Of a DNA stretch of 64,000 nucleotides, positions 43,846 to 52,714 are shown piece after piece. The notes below the pieces were generated by a model. The model ran no database searches. It was given only the letters and a program-made list of their open reading frames with translations, and was not told the origin of the DNA. Made by a program: the position numbers and the translations under genes. This stretch comes from Angelobacter sp036557225 (lineage in GTDB: Bacteria > Acidobacteriota > Terriglobia > Terriglobales > Acidobacteriaceae), in the NCBI GenBank assembly GCA_036557225.1, contig DATBHX010000132.1:13055-77054 (forward strand). Reading direction: 5' to 3'. The number at the start of each line of letters is the position of its first letter. Position 1 is the first letter of the stretch.

Positions 43846-43977
43846 CGCAAATATTGTCCCGGAGGAGAAGAGCGGAGTTGACAGGAAAAAAGTCTACGTT
43901 TCGCAGAATAAACGAGAGCTCAAGGAAACGACAACAGCGGAAGACGATATTTTGTCAAAAAATTGGTTTGCGGTTGC

Positions 43978-45150
43978 TCAGTCTGTGGGACCGGTGTTGG
44001 TTGCGTGGTTCAGCTCTTCTCTCCCGATCTGAAACGCGGTATTTGCGGCGGGAACGCCGGCATAGACTGCAACTTGAAGCAGCGTCTCTTTCACATCGCA
44101 CGCTTCAAGCCCATGGGCCAGCGCCGCGCGAAGATGCAGGCGAAACTCTTCCCATCGGCCCAGAGCCGCGGTCACAGTCAGGACCAGCAGGCGGCGCGTG
44201 CGATGGTCGAGGCCAGGGCGCGTCCATACGCTGCCCCAGGCGTAACGGGTAATCAGCTCCTGGAAGTCGCGGTTGAAGTCGGTGGCGCTGGCCAGTGAGA
44301 GCTCAACGTGCTCCACGCCGAGCACTTCACGCCGAACCTTCAAGCCAGCCTCATACTGGTCCTGGCTGCTCGCCTTCGGCAACAGGAAGTCGAGCAATGC
44401 CGTGGTAAATGATCGCGGCTGCTCCAGGTTGGAGAGATGCGCGGTGTCGAGTCGAACTGCCTTTGCGTCCGGAATCTCGCTGGCCAGCACCGAGCCATGA
44501 CCTTCCCACGGCGTTGACGGATCTCTATCACTGCCGATGACCAGCGTGCGAACAGAGATGCGCGCGAGCCCGGAACGAAAGTCGGCGTCACGCAAAGCAG
44601 CACTGCAGGCGGCGTAACCTTTGGGATCGGTGCTCAGCAAAACAGCGCGTGTGGATTGGGCCGAAGCCGAAGCCTGGTTCTCAGCGGAAAAGAAGCGCTG
44701 CATGACCGCATCGGCTACGGCCGCCATGCCTCCTTCAAGCACCGATTGACGGCGCGCGTTCCACAACTCGGCTGTGCCGAACCTGGGCGCGGTGTTGGTC
44801 AAAACCAGCGCGGAGAGCCGTTGTGGAGCGTTCAGCGCCAGCCACTGTCCGATGGCGCCGCCCATCGAGAGCCCGCAGAATGCCGCCTTCGAGATTTTGA
44901 GCGCGTCAAGCAAGCTCAATACGTCCAGGCCAAGATGGTCCATGGTGTAGTCGTCGGGCGGAACGTCAGAAGCGCCATGGCCGCGCGTGTCATAGCGCAG
45001 GACTTGAAAATGGTCGAGTAGATCGGGCATCTGCGGAGCCCACATGCTGTGGTCACAGCCCAGCGAATGCGAGAGCACGAGCACTGGCAGGTCTCTCTGG
45101 CCCTCAAGCCGGTAAAACAAGCGCGTATTGTTGACGCTGAGGAACGGCAC
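43978..45150 (-). CDS. pcaL: 3-oxoadipate enol-lactonase / 4-carboxymuconolactone decarboxylase fusion
   Basis: A 390-residue fusion. Residues 1-255 are an alpha/beta hydrolase with nucleophile Ser in GLSMGG (about 93-98), matching PcaD. Residues 265-390 match PcaC (GLKVRREVLG, then FQELITRYAWGSVW and RTRRLLVLTVTAAL). The product decarboxylates 4-carboxymuconolactone and hydrolyses the enol-lactone to 3-oxoadipate, the two steps after PcaB. It is last in the pca operon, 3 bp after pcaB. The same fusion is known in Actinobacteria and others. Confidence 0.93.
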   Translation of the reverse strand: MPFLSVNNTRLFYRLEGQRDLPVLVLSHSLGCDHSMWAPQMPDLLDHFQVLRYDTRGHGASDVPPDDYTMDHLGLDVLSLLDALKISKAAFCGLSMGGAIGQWLALNAPQRLSALVLTNTAPRFGTAELWNARRQSVLEGGMAAVADAVMQRFFSAENQASASAQSTRAVLLSTDPKGYAACSAALRDADFRSGLARISVRTLVIGSDRDPSTPWEGHGSVLASEIPDAKAVRLDTAHLSNLEQPRSFTTALLDFLLPKASSQDQYEAGLKVRREVLGVEHVELSLASATDFNRDFQELITRYAWGSVWTRPGLDHRTRRLLVLTVTAALGRWEEFRLHLRAALAHGLEACDVKETLLQVAVYAGVPAANTAFQIGREELNHATNTGPTD

Positions 45151-45153
45151 GGT

Positions 45154-46575
45154 TTATCTCTTTTTCCCTTTCTTTCTGCGACCAGATTGTCGGGTGGATC
45201 TTTGCGGCCTGGGCTTTGCCCGCGGTCTTTCTCGCTCCTCTGCGGAAGCCAGCAGTTGTCTGCGGAACTCTTCTGCCATGCCCAGATAGTGGCCGGGATT
45301 TTCCAGGTCACCGAGCTCAGCGGCACGTAGATGCGGCGCGATCTCCGGCATCTCTGCCAGCACCTCACTCAGATTGCGCTTCGCTGCAACTGCCTCGGCG
45401 CTCGCCTCATGCAGAAAATGGTGCGCCCGGTCGCGTCCGATCTTTTTTCCCAGCAGCATGGAAGCGCGTTCGGCAAAGATCAGTCCCCGCGTTGCAGTGA
45501 TGCTGGCCCGCATGCGTTCTTCGTCGACGATCAGTCCTTCGGCAACACCTGTCATCGCAGCCAGGGCCAGGCCGGTGCTCTGAATGATGCCGGCAATGGT
45601 TGGCCATTCTGCCTGCCAGCCGCCCGCCGCGCGCTCGTGCTCCTGCACCATCATCGACAAAAAACCGGAAACCAGTCCCGGCACGCGGTGCGCCGCAGCC
45701 AGAGCCAATGTGGAACCGACCGGGTTGTGTTTGTGCGGCATCGTGGATGATCCGCCACGGTCGCTGTCTTCATGCTCACGGACCTCGGCAACCTCATTCT
45801 GCGCGAGCAAAAGAATATCGCGCGCCATCTTGCCGAGTGAGCCGGTAAGCACGCCACACGCACAGACCAGCGTAGCCAGCCGGTCGCGATGGGTATGCCA
45901 TGGAGCCTCCGGGCATGCAAGTTGAAGTTCAGCGGCCAGCGCTTCCGCAACCTTCACGCCCTCCGTTCCCAGCGCAGCCACCGTTCCAACGGCGCCTCCA
46001 AATTGCAGGACCAGCGCATCGCCAAAAGCCATGGCGAGCCGCTGCCGGCTGCGATGAATGGCGCCCAGCCACCCGGCAGCCTTTAACCCGAATGTAACCG
46101 GAGGCGCGGCCTGAAGCCACGTGCGGCCCAGCATCACGGTGCGACGGTGCCGGCGGGAGAGACGCTGCAGCGTCTTTTCCAGCCGTCGCAGATCGGCATC
46201 AAGGATTGCCTGGGCTCTTTGCAGCAGAAGGACCAGAGCTGTGTCGCAAAGGTCCTGGCTGGTGGCGCCCCAGTGCACAAACCCGGCGGCTTCAGGGTCG
46301 CTGGCGCTGACGACTTCTTTGAATGCTCGCAAGAACGGAATCGCAATTGTGCCGCTCAGCGGAGCCGAGGTTGCTATTGTCGCAGCATCTAGGTTGGCGG
46401 AGCGAGCGGCCGCGGCAATCGCAGTGGCCGCAGAGCGCGGGATCACGCCAAGCTTGCCTTCTACGCGGGCCAGCGCCACTTCAAACTGCAGCATCGATTG
46501 AAGGATGGATTCGTCGGAGAAAAGTTCAGCCAGCGGGCCGGTGGTGGACAAGCATTCGATCAGCCGCACCTCCAT
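45154..46575 (-). CDS. pcaB: 3-carboxy-cis,cis-muconate cycloisomerase
   Basis: A 473-residue member of the fumarase/aspartase superfamily with the signature GGSSTMPHKHNPV. PcaB converts 3-carboxy-cis,cis-muconate into 4-carboxymuconolactone. The N-terminal GPLAELFSDESILQSMLQFE and the helical core are typical. The C-terminus ends in an unusual Lys/Arg-rich tail (RRKKGKKR). It sits between pcaG (36 bp upstream) and pcaL (3 bp downstream). Confidence 0.92.
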   Translation of the reverse strand: MEVRLIECLSTTGPLAELFSDESILQSMLQFEVALARVEGKLGVIPRSAATAIAAAARSANLDAATIATSAPLSGTIAIPFLRAFKEVVSASDPEAAGFVHWGATSQDLCDTALVLLLQRAQAILDADLRRLEKTLQRLSRRHRRTVMLGRTWLQAAPPVTFGLKAAGWLGAIHRSRQRLAMAFGDALVLQFGGAVGTVAALGTEGVKVAEALAAELQLACPEAPWHTHRDRLATLVCACGVLTGSLGKMARDILLLAQNEVAEVREHEDSDRGGSSTMPHKHNPVGSTLALAAAHRVPGLVSGFLSMMVQEHERAAGGWQAEWPTIAGIIQSTGLALAAMTGVAEGLIVDEERMRASITATRGLIFAERASMLLGKKIGRDRAHHFLHEASAEAVAAKRNLSEVLAEMPEIAPHLRAAELGDLENPGHYLGMAEEFRRQLLASAEERERPRAKPRPQRSTRQSGRRKKGKKR

Positions 46576-46611
46576 GCCACCTCCAGGCAGGTAAGAATAC
46601 GCGAGCCCGGC

Positions 46612-47190
46612 TTAGACATCAAAGAAGACTGTCTCTTGCTCGCCGCAGAGATGAATATCGAAGAGCCAGCAAGCGTTGTCTGCGGCATCAGCTTGGGCCA
46701 GCAAGGTAGTGCGACGATCGGCTGGAACCAGCGCCAGTACAGTGTCTTCTGCATTGGCGGGATCGCCGGCAAAGTAAGCCCGCGTGGCCAGGCGCAGCAA
46801 AACACCGCGCGCGAAGACAGAAATGTTGATGTGCGGGGCTTGCACCGCACCATTGTTGCCGGCGACGCGCCCTGGTTTGATCGTCTCGAACGTGCAGACG
46901 CCGTGCTCGTCGCTGGCGAGGCGTCCAAAGCCGTTGAAGCCGGGATCGAGCGGCTTGGGTTGCGTGTCTTCAGGATGGGCGTAGCGGCCTTCAGCGTTGG
47001 CTTGCCAGATTTCGATCATCGCGTCTGGAACCGGACGGCCTTCGCCATCTGAGACGTGGCAGACAAGGCGAATGCGCTCTCCTTTGGTCGCGGGCGTGGC
47101 CAGCGATCCCATTGACGCATGCTCCGTGCAGCCGAGATGAAAGAACGGACCAACGGTCTGCGAAGGCGTGGGCGTGAGATCACGGGCCAT
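46612..47190 (-). CDS. pcaG: Protocatechuate 3,4-dioxygenase, alpha subunit
   Basis: A 192-residue subunit starting MARDLTPTPSQTVGPFFH. The start at 47190 lies one base beyond the pcaH stop; a longer in-frame extension to 47454 lies inside pcaH and is rejected. The beta-sandwich core with GEGRPVPDAMIEIWQANAEG and APHINISVFARG matches PcaG. The alpha subunit does not bind the catalytic iron but shapes the active site. The dioxygenase opens the ring of protocatechuate between its two hydroxyls. Confidence 0.94.
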   Translation of the reverse strand: MARDLTPTPSQTVGPFFHLGCTEHASMGSLATPATKGERIRLVCHVSDGEGRPVPDAMIEIWQANAEGRYAHPEDTQPKPLDPGFNGFGRLASDEHGVCTFETIKPGRVAGNNGAVQAPHINISVFARGVLLRLATRAYFAGDPANAEDTVLALVPADRRTTLLAQADAADNACWLFDIHLCGEQETVFFDV

Positions 47191-47191
47191 G

Positions 47192-47896
47192 CTATTGGCC
47201 CTCAAAGGGCGTAGCTTCGCGGCCACGCAGAATGATGTTGAACTGGTAGCCCAGCGCCCACTCGGGTTTGGTGGTGGCCAGGTCGAACTCAGCGACCAAT
47301 CTTTGCCGTGCCTGCTCATCAGGAATGGATTGGAAGATGGGATCGTAGCGAAAGAGCGGGTCACCTGGAAAATACATCTGCGTGACCAGCCGCGTCGCAA
47401 ATGCAGGACCGAACAACGAAAAATGAATATGCGCGGGACGCCACGCATTCTCATGATTGCGCCACGGATAGGCGCCGGGTTTGATGGTCACAAAGCGATA
47501 GTTTCCGTTTTCGTCGGTAAGCGCGCGGCCTGCGCCGGTAAAATTGGGATCGAGCGGCGCCGGATGGCCGTCATGGTGGTGGCGATACCGGCCGGCAGCG
47601 TTGGTCTGCCAGATTTCAATCAGCGTATGCGGCACGGGACGGCCGCTGTCATCAAGCACCCGGCCACTGACGATGATGCGCTCGCCCTGCGGCTCGCCTG
47701 CATGCTGGTGCGTGAGGTCGCTGTCGGCCGCTGTAACTTGACTGTGTCCGTACACGGGGCCAGTGACTTCGGAAAGTGTGTGCGGCAGCAGAATGAGCGG
47801 CCGCCGCGGCGCACGAACTACGGTTGCGCGGTAAGGCTCGTAGAGATACGGAGGCTGGCTCTGGGCCGGATGGCGGCGGTAAGGCGTGATCTTCAT
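47192..47896 (-). CDS. pcaH: Protocatechuate 3,4-dioxygenase, beta subunit
   Basis: A 234-residue subunit with the intradiol dioxygenase core. The non-haem iron ligands (two Tyr, two His) are in NAAGRYRH, PGAYPWRNH and RPAHIHFSLFG. The N-terminus with YRRHPAQSQPPYLYEPYRAT is typical for PcaH. It is the first dedicated pca gene, followed at once by pcaG. A MetE-like gene lies 53 bp upstream on the same strand. No pcaQ- or pcaR-type regulator is in the window. Confidence 0.95.
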   Translation of the reverse strand: MKITPYRRHPAQSQPPYLYEPYRATVVRAPRRPLILLPHTLSEVTGPVYGHSQVTAADSDLTHQHAGEPQGERIIVSGRVLDDSGRPVPHTLIEIWQTNAAGRYRHHHDGHPAPLDPNFTGAGRALTDENGNYRFVTIKPGAYPWRNHENAWRPAHIHFSLFGPAFATRLVTQMYFPGDPLFRYDPIFQSIPDEQARQRLVAEFDLATTKPEWALGYQFNIILRGREATPFEGQ

Positions 47897-47949
47897 GGGA
47901 AAACGTCCACCATTTTATACAAGAGAAATGGAAGACGCTGAGAGCGTTT

Positions 47950-49104
47950 CTATCCCCACACCCGATGCGCGGTTTCGATCACCCGACGCAGCTTGGCCCA
48001 CTGCTCTTCTTCAGTGAGAAGATTGCCCTCCATGGTGGAGGCAAAGCCGCACTGCGGGCTGAGGGCCAGGCACTCCAGCGGAAGATAGCGCGCGGCTTCG
48101 TCGATGCGGCGCATGAGCAGGTCACCGCTTTCCAGTTGCGGGCGCTTGGTGCTCACCAGCCCAAGCACCACGGACTTGTGACGAGGCACGAAGCGCAGTG
48201 GCGCGAAGGTCCCGGAGCGGTCGTCGTCATACTCCAGCAGGAAGCGATCGACATTCACACCGGCAAAGACTTTTTCCGCAATGGCATCATAACCGCCTTC
48301 GGCGTACCAGTGTCCGCGATTGTTGCCCCGGCAAATATGCATGGCCAGCGTAACGCCGGAGCGGCGTGCGGCGTCAAGGCAGGCGTTGTCGGCGCGGATG
48401 GATTCTTCCAGCAGACCGTTCGGCTCCAGCTTCATCTCGGTGCGTATCCACTCGCGCCATCTGGGGTCGATGTAATAGCTGTAGCGTGGCGCGTCAATCT
48501 GTATGTAGTCCACGCCCTCCTGTACCAGCTGGGCCAGTTCCGACTTCATGATGGCAACAATCTCCCACAGCAGCGCGGAATGGTCTTTATAAACTTTGTC
48601 GGTCACGCCGGGTTTGAATGCGATCGCGGGAAATTGCGTAGCGCTGGGCAGGGTGAGCTTGATGCGTCCGGGGCTGTGTTTCTTGAGGAAGCTAAGTTCA
48701 TGCCCGGTGAGCGGTCCCACTTGCCGAAGCCTGGCCGTGACGATGCCCGGAACACGGCTGGCCCCCGGGTCCCTTATTTCGAGAGTTCGATGGAGAGCGG
48801 GTTGGGCGACGGCTGCGGCAGTTCCGCCCGCTTCCGTCACGGACCAGTCACGGGGCGCGGCCTCGCTCATGTCAAAGCCGGCGACGGCATCGGTGAAGTC
48901 GCTCATGAAGTTCGAGCGCCGCAGTTCCCCATCGGTAAAGACCTCAAAGCCAAGGTCTTTTTGGCGGGCGAGGGCACGCAAAATGCATTCGTCTTCCAGG
49001 GCGCGCAGGCGATGCCGGTCAAAAACCGGGTCACGCCGGGCTTCCAGAAGGGGTGTGGGGCGCAAAAAACTGCCTACGTGCTCAGCGCGAAATGCAAAAG
49101 CCAT
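47950..49104 (-). CDS. MetE-like methyltransferase (cobalamin-independent methionine synthase C-terminal type)
   Basis: A 384-residue protein resembling only the C-terminal catalytic half of MetE. The zinc ligands expected in this family are visible: His and Cys in AMHICRGN and Cys in SPQCGF, plus Glu in the DGELRRSNF region at the N-terminus for homocysteine or thiol binding. Short MetE-like enzymes use varied methyl donors. As the first gene of the pca operon it could demethylate a methoxylated aromatic (such as vanillate) or serve methionine synthesis; the position suggests the former, but nothing proves it. Confidence 0.8.
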   Translation of the reverse strand: MAFAFRAEHVGSFLRPTPLLEARRDPVFDRHRLRALEDECILRALARQKDLGFEVFTDGELRRSNFMSDFTDAVAGFDMSEAAPRDWSVTEAGGTAAAVAQPALHRTLEIRDPGASRVPGIVTARLRQVGPLTGHELSFLKKHSPGRIKLTLPSATQFPAIAFKPGVTDKVYKDHSALLWEIVAIMKSELAQLVQEGVDYIQIDAPRYSYYIDPRWREWIRTEMKLEPNGLLEESIRADNACLDAARRSGVTLAMHICRGNNRGHWYAEGGYDAIAEKVFAGVNVDRFLLEYDDDRSGTFAPLRFVPRHKSVVLGLVSTKRPQLESGDLLMRRIDEAARYLPLECLALSPQCGFASTMEGNLLTEEEQWAKLRRVIETAHRVWG

Positions 49105-49288
49105 GAATGAACGGAAGGCGTGGTTCGATCACGCCGGTTGTCCCATACGTTTTTGCCTATCGTACAGGAAAGAGGGCGGGAGACCAAACGAGCCGAATCG
49201 GCACAATTCGCGGAGCATTCCTACCGACTTTCATAGCCAGTGTTTCTGAATTTCGTACGTGCCTGATGAAAAGTGCCCGGATTTGGTC
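49105..49288. other. Upstream region of the pca operon
   Basis: The stretch just before the first pca-operon gene (minus strand) must hold its promoter. I looked for SAM- or cobalamin-riboswitch features because of the MetE-like gene and see none. No operator can be named. Confidence 0.4.
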
Positions 49289-49443
49289 TTGACAATTCTT
49301 ATTGCAGGAGGAGAATGTTTGCCGCGACACCTGCAAGAGTGCGAGCCGCGCAAACGTGAATGCGCGACAGCAGCTCGCGAAAAGAAAGACTTCAATCGTC
49401 AGTATAGGGAACCACGGCCTGCGCCGAGAGAAACGCAGGCCGT
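49289..49443 (+). other. Orphan transcription unit: promoter-like element, short ORF, terminator hairpin
   Basis: TTGACA at 49289-49294 looks like a -35 box; a plausible -10 (AGAATG) lies 17 bp on. AGGAGGAGA (49306-49314) directly precedes an ATG that opens a 14-codon frame (49315-49359; MFAATPARVRAAQT), with another ATG just after its stop (15 codons). A strong hairpin at 49414-49443 ends the unit. It could be a leader peptide gene or a small RNA of about 110-130 bases. The ribosome site and the -10 overlap, so one of the two readings is probably wrong. Confidence 0.4.
49414..49443 (+). terminator. Terminator-like hairpin
   Basis: A perfect 10-bp stem ACGGCCTGCG / CGCAGGCCGT with a 10-base loop, followed by TGTTATTT. 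It ends no known gene. Confidence 0.6.
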
Positions 49444-49448
49444 TGTTA

Positions 49449-49482
49449 TTTGGTAATTGGGTAAGTTGGTAATTGGGTAAAT
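49449..49482. repeat. 8-bp periodic repeat
   Basis: Four octamers: TTGGTAAT, TGGGTAAG, TTGGTAAT, TGGGTAAA. The sequence is the same kind as at 36282 and 42030, but no inverted partner is visible here. Confidence 0.8.
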
Positions 49483-49527
49483 GAAAACCAAACACCAGCG
49501 CCGGAGGCGCGACACACAACTAAGGAA

Positions 49528-50775
49528 TCAGATCCGATCCCTTAACAGGCTGATGATGTCGTCTGCCGTGATGATACCGGCCAGGCGCTGTTCTTCGTCG
49601 ACTACCGGCAAGGTGGCGAGGTTGTATTTATCAAACATCTCGGCGACGTCCCGGTCTGAGGCGTTGGCTTCAGCGTAGATTACGTGCTCGGGCGAGAGCG
49701 TACCGAGACGAGTGCCGCCAGGGGCCAGCACCAGCGAGACCAGCGGAACCGAGCCGACGAGTCTTTCCTGCTGGTCGACCAGATAGATGGTACTGATGGT
49801 CTCAACCGCGCCTTCAAAGGATCGCAGGCGATCAATGGCGTCACCCACGGTGTGCTCGGGCGAGAGCGCAATGAACTCGGTGGTCATGCGGCCGGCGGCG
49901 GTATTTTCCTCAAACGCAAGCAGCTCGGATACTTCCTGCCGCTCTTCCGGCTCCATCTCTTCCAGGATTTCTTCTGACGTCTCCGCGGGCAGATCGCCCA
50001 GCAGGTCGGCGGCGGCATCGGGATCCATCTCTTCCACGATGTCGGCAGCACGGTCCGAATCGATGGAGCGCATGAGCTCGATCTGCATCTTCGGATCGAT
50101 CTCCTCCAATGCCTCAGCCGCAACCTCTTCATCGAGCGATCCGAAGACGGCTTCGCGCTCGGCCGGCGCCAGCTCTTCCAGAATGTCGGCAATATCAGCC
50201 GGGTGCAGACGGGAGAGCCGCTCATATTCCAGCTTGAGGTGGACACGGCGCGAAGGATCGGTCTCAATGAGATCGACGGCCTCCCAGGGAATCGACTTCT
50301 CCGGCATGCGCGTGGCCAGGGCTTCAATGGCCCGGCTGGGTGCAAGACCTTTGAGCAGGCGGCGGATGGCGCCCCGCAGGCCGATATCGACCCGGCCGAC
50401 TTTGAGCTTGATGGCGCCGTTGACCGGCTCACGCCAGAAATCAACGTCATTCACGCGCACAACCTTGCGGCCGGAGACGTCGATGATCTGCTGGTCGAGC
50501 AGGTCGCGTTCCAGCAGCAGCATGCCGGCAGAGCTGGCCAGCGGTGGCCAGTCATGCGGGCTGCCGATCACCTGGATGGAAGATCCAATGACGGTCTTGA
50601 CCTGGCGCGCGGGCAGAAGACGGTCGCCTTCCGGAGTTCGAACCACGAAATCAGAGATGCGGTTGGGGTCTTCCTGCGGCGAGATGGCGACTTCGCGCAC
50701 CTGTCCGGCAAACGCGCCGGAACTGTCATAAACGGACGCGCCAAGGATGCTCGAAAGTGCTACCTCTTCCTGCAT
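49528..50775 (-). CDS. Soluble PRC-like / MgtE-N / CBS protein
   Basis: A 415-residue protein with no membrane helices. The N-terminal part (about 8-150) has two PRC-barrel-like units, beginning SSILGASVYDSSG and IIDVSGRKVVRVND. A MgtE-N superhelix follows (about 185-300), rich in Glu and repeating IADILEELAPAEREAVF-type helices (SRLHPADIADILEEL). Two CBS motifs end it (about 300-355 and 360-415, MTTEFIALSPEHTVGDAI). In MgtE this region senses cytoplasmic Mg2+ and gates the channel; here the channel is missing. It probably senses Mg2+ or nucleotides and acts on a separate partner. Confidence 0.85.
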   Translation of the reverse strand: MQEEVALSSILGASVYDSSGAFAGQVREVAISPQEDPNRISDFVVRTPEGDRLLPARQVKTVIGSSIQVIGSPHDWPPLASSAGMLLLERDLLDQQIIDVSGRKVVRVNDVDFWREPVNGAIKLKVGRVDIGLRGAIRRLLKGLAPSRAIEALATRMPEKSIPWEAVDLIETDPSRRVHLKLEYERLSRLHPADIADILEELAPAEREAVFGSLDEEVAAEALEEIDPKMQIELMRSIDSDRAADIVEEMDPDAAADLLGDLPAETSEEILEEMEPEERQEVSELLAFEENTAAGRMTTEFIALSPEHTVGDAIDRLRSFEGAVETISTIYLVDQQERLVGSVPLVSLVLAPGGTRLGTLSPEHVIYAEANASDRDVAEMFDKYNLATLPVVDEEQRLAGIITADDIISLLRDRI

Positions 50776-51104
50776 GACTCTTCTTCCTGCTCAACTCTAT
50801 GAATGCAGAATACCCAAATGTAGTTTGCCGTGACTAGGGCTTTTTGGAAATCGCAGAGAGCGGAGCAGGATCGGGAGATGGGGTCATCAGGAAATCGGGA
50901 GATTGAAAGACCGAAAAGGTGGATGATCAGGGAAATCTTTTGCAGAATGCCAGGTACTGGTGGCGATGGCTCCGGGTTCCAAAGCAAAAATCGGAGTGCT
51001 CTGCCGCCGGACGAAGCGTACTCTGCTATGCAGGCGAACAGGAAGGCAAATAAACTGAATCGGCGCGGTCCCAAAACGATTCTGTTACTGGAAGGAGTTC
51101 TCCC
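50776..51104. other. Divergent intergenic region
   Basis: A 329-bp gap between the MgtE-like gene and the phosphatase gene. It should hold both promoters. GGAAGGAG lies just before the phosphatase ATG. I see no RNA gene or repeat. Confidence 0.4.
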
Positions 51105-52097
51105 ATGGGTATTCAGGTAACCGATCTGCACTTGCTGCGCGACCAACTGGTAGTCCGGCGGCAAAAGCTGGAGACCGCTGTCGCCAAGACCCAGACGGCC
51201 AACCTGCTTCAGCTGCTGGAACAGGTGGACCGTGCGCTGGAACGCGTTGACCATGGCAGCTACGGCGTCTGCGAAACCTGCGCCGGCGCGGTTGAGGCAG
51301 AACGCCTTTTTGCCGACCCGCTGACCCAACTGTGCCTGGACTGCCTGAAGCCGGCCGAGCAACGAGCTCTGGAGCAGGACCTGCTGTTGGCGGCCAAGAT
51401 TCAGGCCGGATTGCTGCCCAAACGCGACTTCTGCGCCGCGGGCTGGAAGGTGGCTTACCACTATGAACCTGCCGGACAAGTAAGCGGCGACTATTGTGAC
51501 CTGATTCAGCAGGGCCGCGATCTCTACTTCATGGTCGGCGATGTCTCCGGAAAAGGCGTAGCTGCGGCAATGCTGATGGCCAATTTGCATGCCATGTTTC
51601 GCGTGCTGATACCCACCGGCCTGCCGCTGGACCAACTCGTGGAGCGTGCGAACCGCCTCTTCTGCGAAAGCACACTGCCCACGCAGTACGCAACGCTGGT
51701 GGTAGGCAAGGCCGATGAGTTCGGCAATGTGGAGATTTGCAATGGTGGCCATCCGGCTCCGTTTCACCTTGGACCAGAAAGAATTGCGGCCATTCAGGCA
51801 GCAACGGTCCCAGTAGGCCTGTTTTGCGACCAGAAATTTTCAACTTCCACCCTCCGCGCCGCGCCGGGAGACAGCCTGGTGATCTACACCGACGGAATTT
51901 CTGAAGCCGAAAGTCCCGATGGTTCGCAGTACGGCGCAGCGTCATTGGAGAAGCTGCTCCGGGGCTGCCGTGCGCTGCCGTCGCAGGCTCTGGTGGAAGA
52001 GTGCCTGAAGCAGGTTCGTGGCTTCAGCGCTGGCTCTCCGCGGCTCGATGATCAGGCTCTGGTGGTGCTGCAGTTCGTCCCCGGGGCATCGGCCTAG
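51105..52097 (+). CDS. RsbU-type PP2C phosphatase with DksA-like zinc finger
   Basis: A 330-residue protein. Residues 1-82 resemble a DksA/TraR-type domain: a helical hairpin, then four Cys in CETC (56, 59) and CLDC (77, 80), so a C4 zinc finger. The PP2C/SpoIIE domain follows (about 90-325): AKIQAGLLP (97-105), Asp in SGDYCD (127-132), GDVSGKG (145-151), NGGHPAP and YTDGISEAE. Such phosphatases dephosphorylate an anti-anti-sigma protein. The two genes downstream encode the matching kinase and substrate, making a complete module. The finger may sense redox state or zinc or contact RNA polymerase; that is inference. Confidence 0.88.
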   Translation: MGIQVTDLHLLRDQLVVRRQKLETAVAKTQTANLLQLLEQVDRALERVDHGSYGVCETCAGAVEAERLFADPLTQLCLDCLKPAEQRALEQDLLLAAKIQAGLLPKRDFCAAGWKVAYHYEPAGQVSGDYCDLIQQGRDLYFMVGDVSGKGVAAAMLMANLHAMFRVLIPTGLPLDQLVERANRLFCESTLPTQYATLVVGKADEFGNVEICNGGHPAPFHLGPERIAAIQAATVPVGLFCDQKFSTSTLRAAPGDSLVIYTDGISEAESPDGSQYGAASLEKLLRGCRALPSQALVEECLKQVRGFSAGSPRLDDQALVVLQFVPGASA

Positions 52098-52267
52098 CCA
52101 GGCTCAGGCGGGTCAGAATTACGGGCGACGCTGGCTGAACATCGCGCGTCACTTCCACCATTGCGACGGTGGCGGTTTGACAATATGCCGTCTGCATAGG
52201 CACACTACAATCGCCCCAGTAGTTGCGTCGCCCAGGCTGTCTAAAACAGACATTAGTGAACCGCCCC

Positions 52268-52714
52268 ATGACAAACCGGGTCTCGTACACGTTGGAATCA
52301 ACGTTAGAGAGCGTAAATCACGCCGAGCAAACAGCGTCAGAAGCTGCGGCGCGGGCGGGTCTGGCTGAAGAAGAACAGTACCAGGTGGCCATGGCGGTGC
52401 GGGAAGCCGCGGTCAACGCGGTTTTGCACGGCAACGCATACGATCCGGGCAAAAGATTTGTCGTGGCCTATGAAACCACGAGTGATTCCCTGGTGATCAC
52501 CATTACCGACCAGGGCAAGGGACTTGATCTGGAATCCATTCCCGATCCGCTGGCCCCGGAGAACCTGATGAAAGGTTCGGGGCGCGGGATCTTTTTGATC
52601 AAGGCGTTTATGGACGAAGTCAAGATCCGCAACGCCAACCCTGGGACCGAGATCACCCTTATTAAACATACCGGCCGCAACGCGGCGAATGCCAAGGAGG
52701 AGGAAGCACAGTGA
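52268..52714 (+). CDS. Anti-sigma-factor Ser/Thr kinase (RsbW-like)
   Basis: A 148-residue GHKL kinase. The ATG at 52268 is chosen because the HATPase domain begins just after it; a TTG at 52223 is an alternative. The N box is VREAAVNAVLHGN, the G1 box is DQGKGLD and the G2 region is KGSGRGIFLI. It should phosphorylate the STAS protein encoded next, and bind or release a partner depending on the state. It overlaps that gene by 4 bases (GTGA). Confidence 0.88.
   Translation: MTNRVSYTLESTLESVNHAEQTASEAAARAGLAEEEQYQVAMAVREAAVNAVLHGNAYDPGKRFVVAYETTSDSLVITITDQGKGLDLESIPDPLAPENLMKGSGRGIFLIKAFMDEVKIRNANPGTEITLIKHTGRNAANAKEEEAQ

Noticed and set aside
46612..47454. Longer pcaG start at 47454
   Set aside because: The extra 88 residues would lie inside pcaH on the same strand and show no PcaG similarity; the ATG at 47190 begins the true N-terminus.
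47965..49110. 381-codon plus-strand frame opposite the MetE-like gene
   Set aside because: The minus-strand gene has family motifs (MHICRGN, SPQCGF) and fits the operon; the plus-strand frame does not.
49105..49288. SAM or cobalamin riboswitch before the MetE-like gene
   Set aside because: I see none of the conserved helices or core motifs of these riboswitches in the leader sequence.
49787..50731. Ser/Arg-rich plus-strand frame opposite the MgtE-like gene
   Set aside because: Its composition is that of a reversed acidic gene; no domain can be seen.
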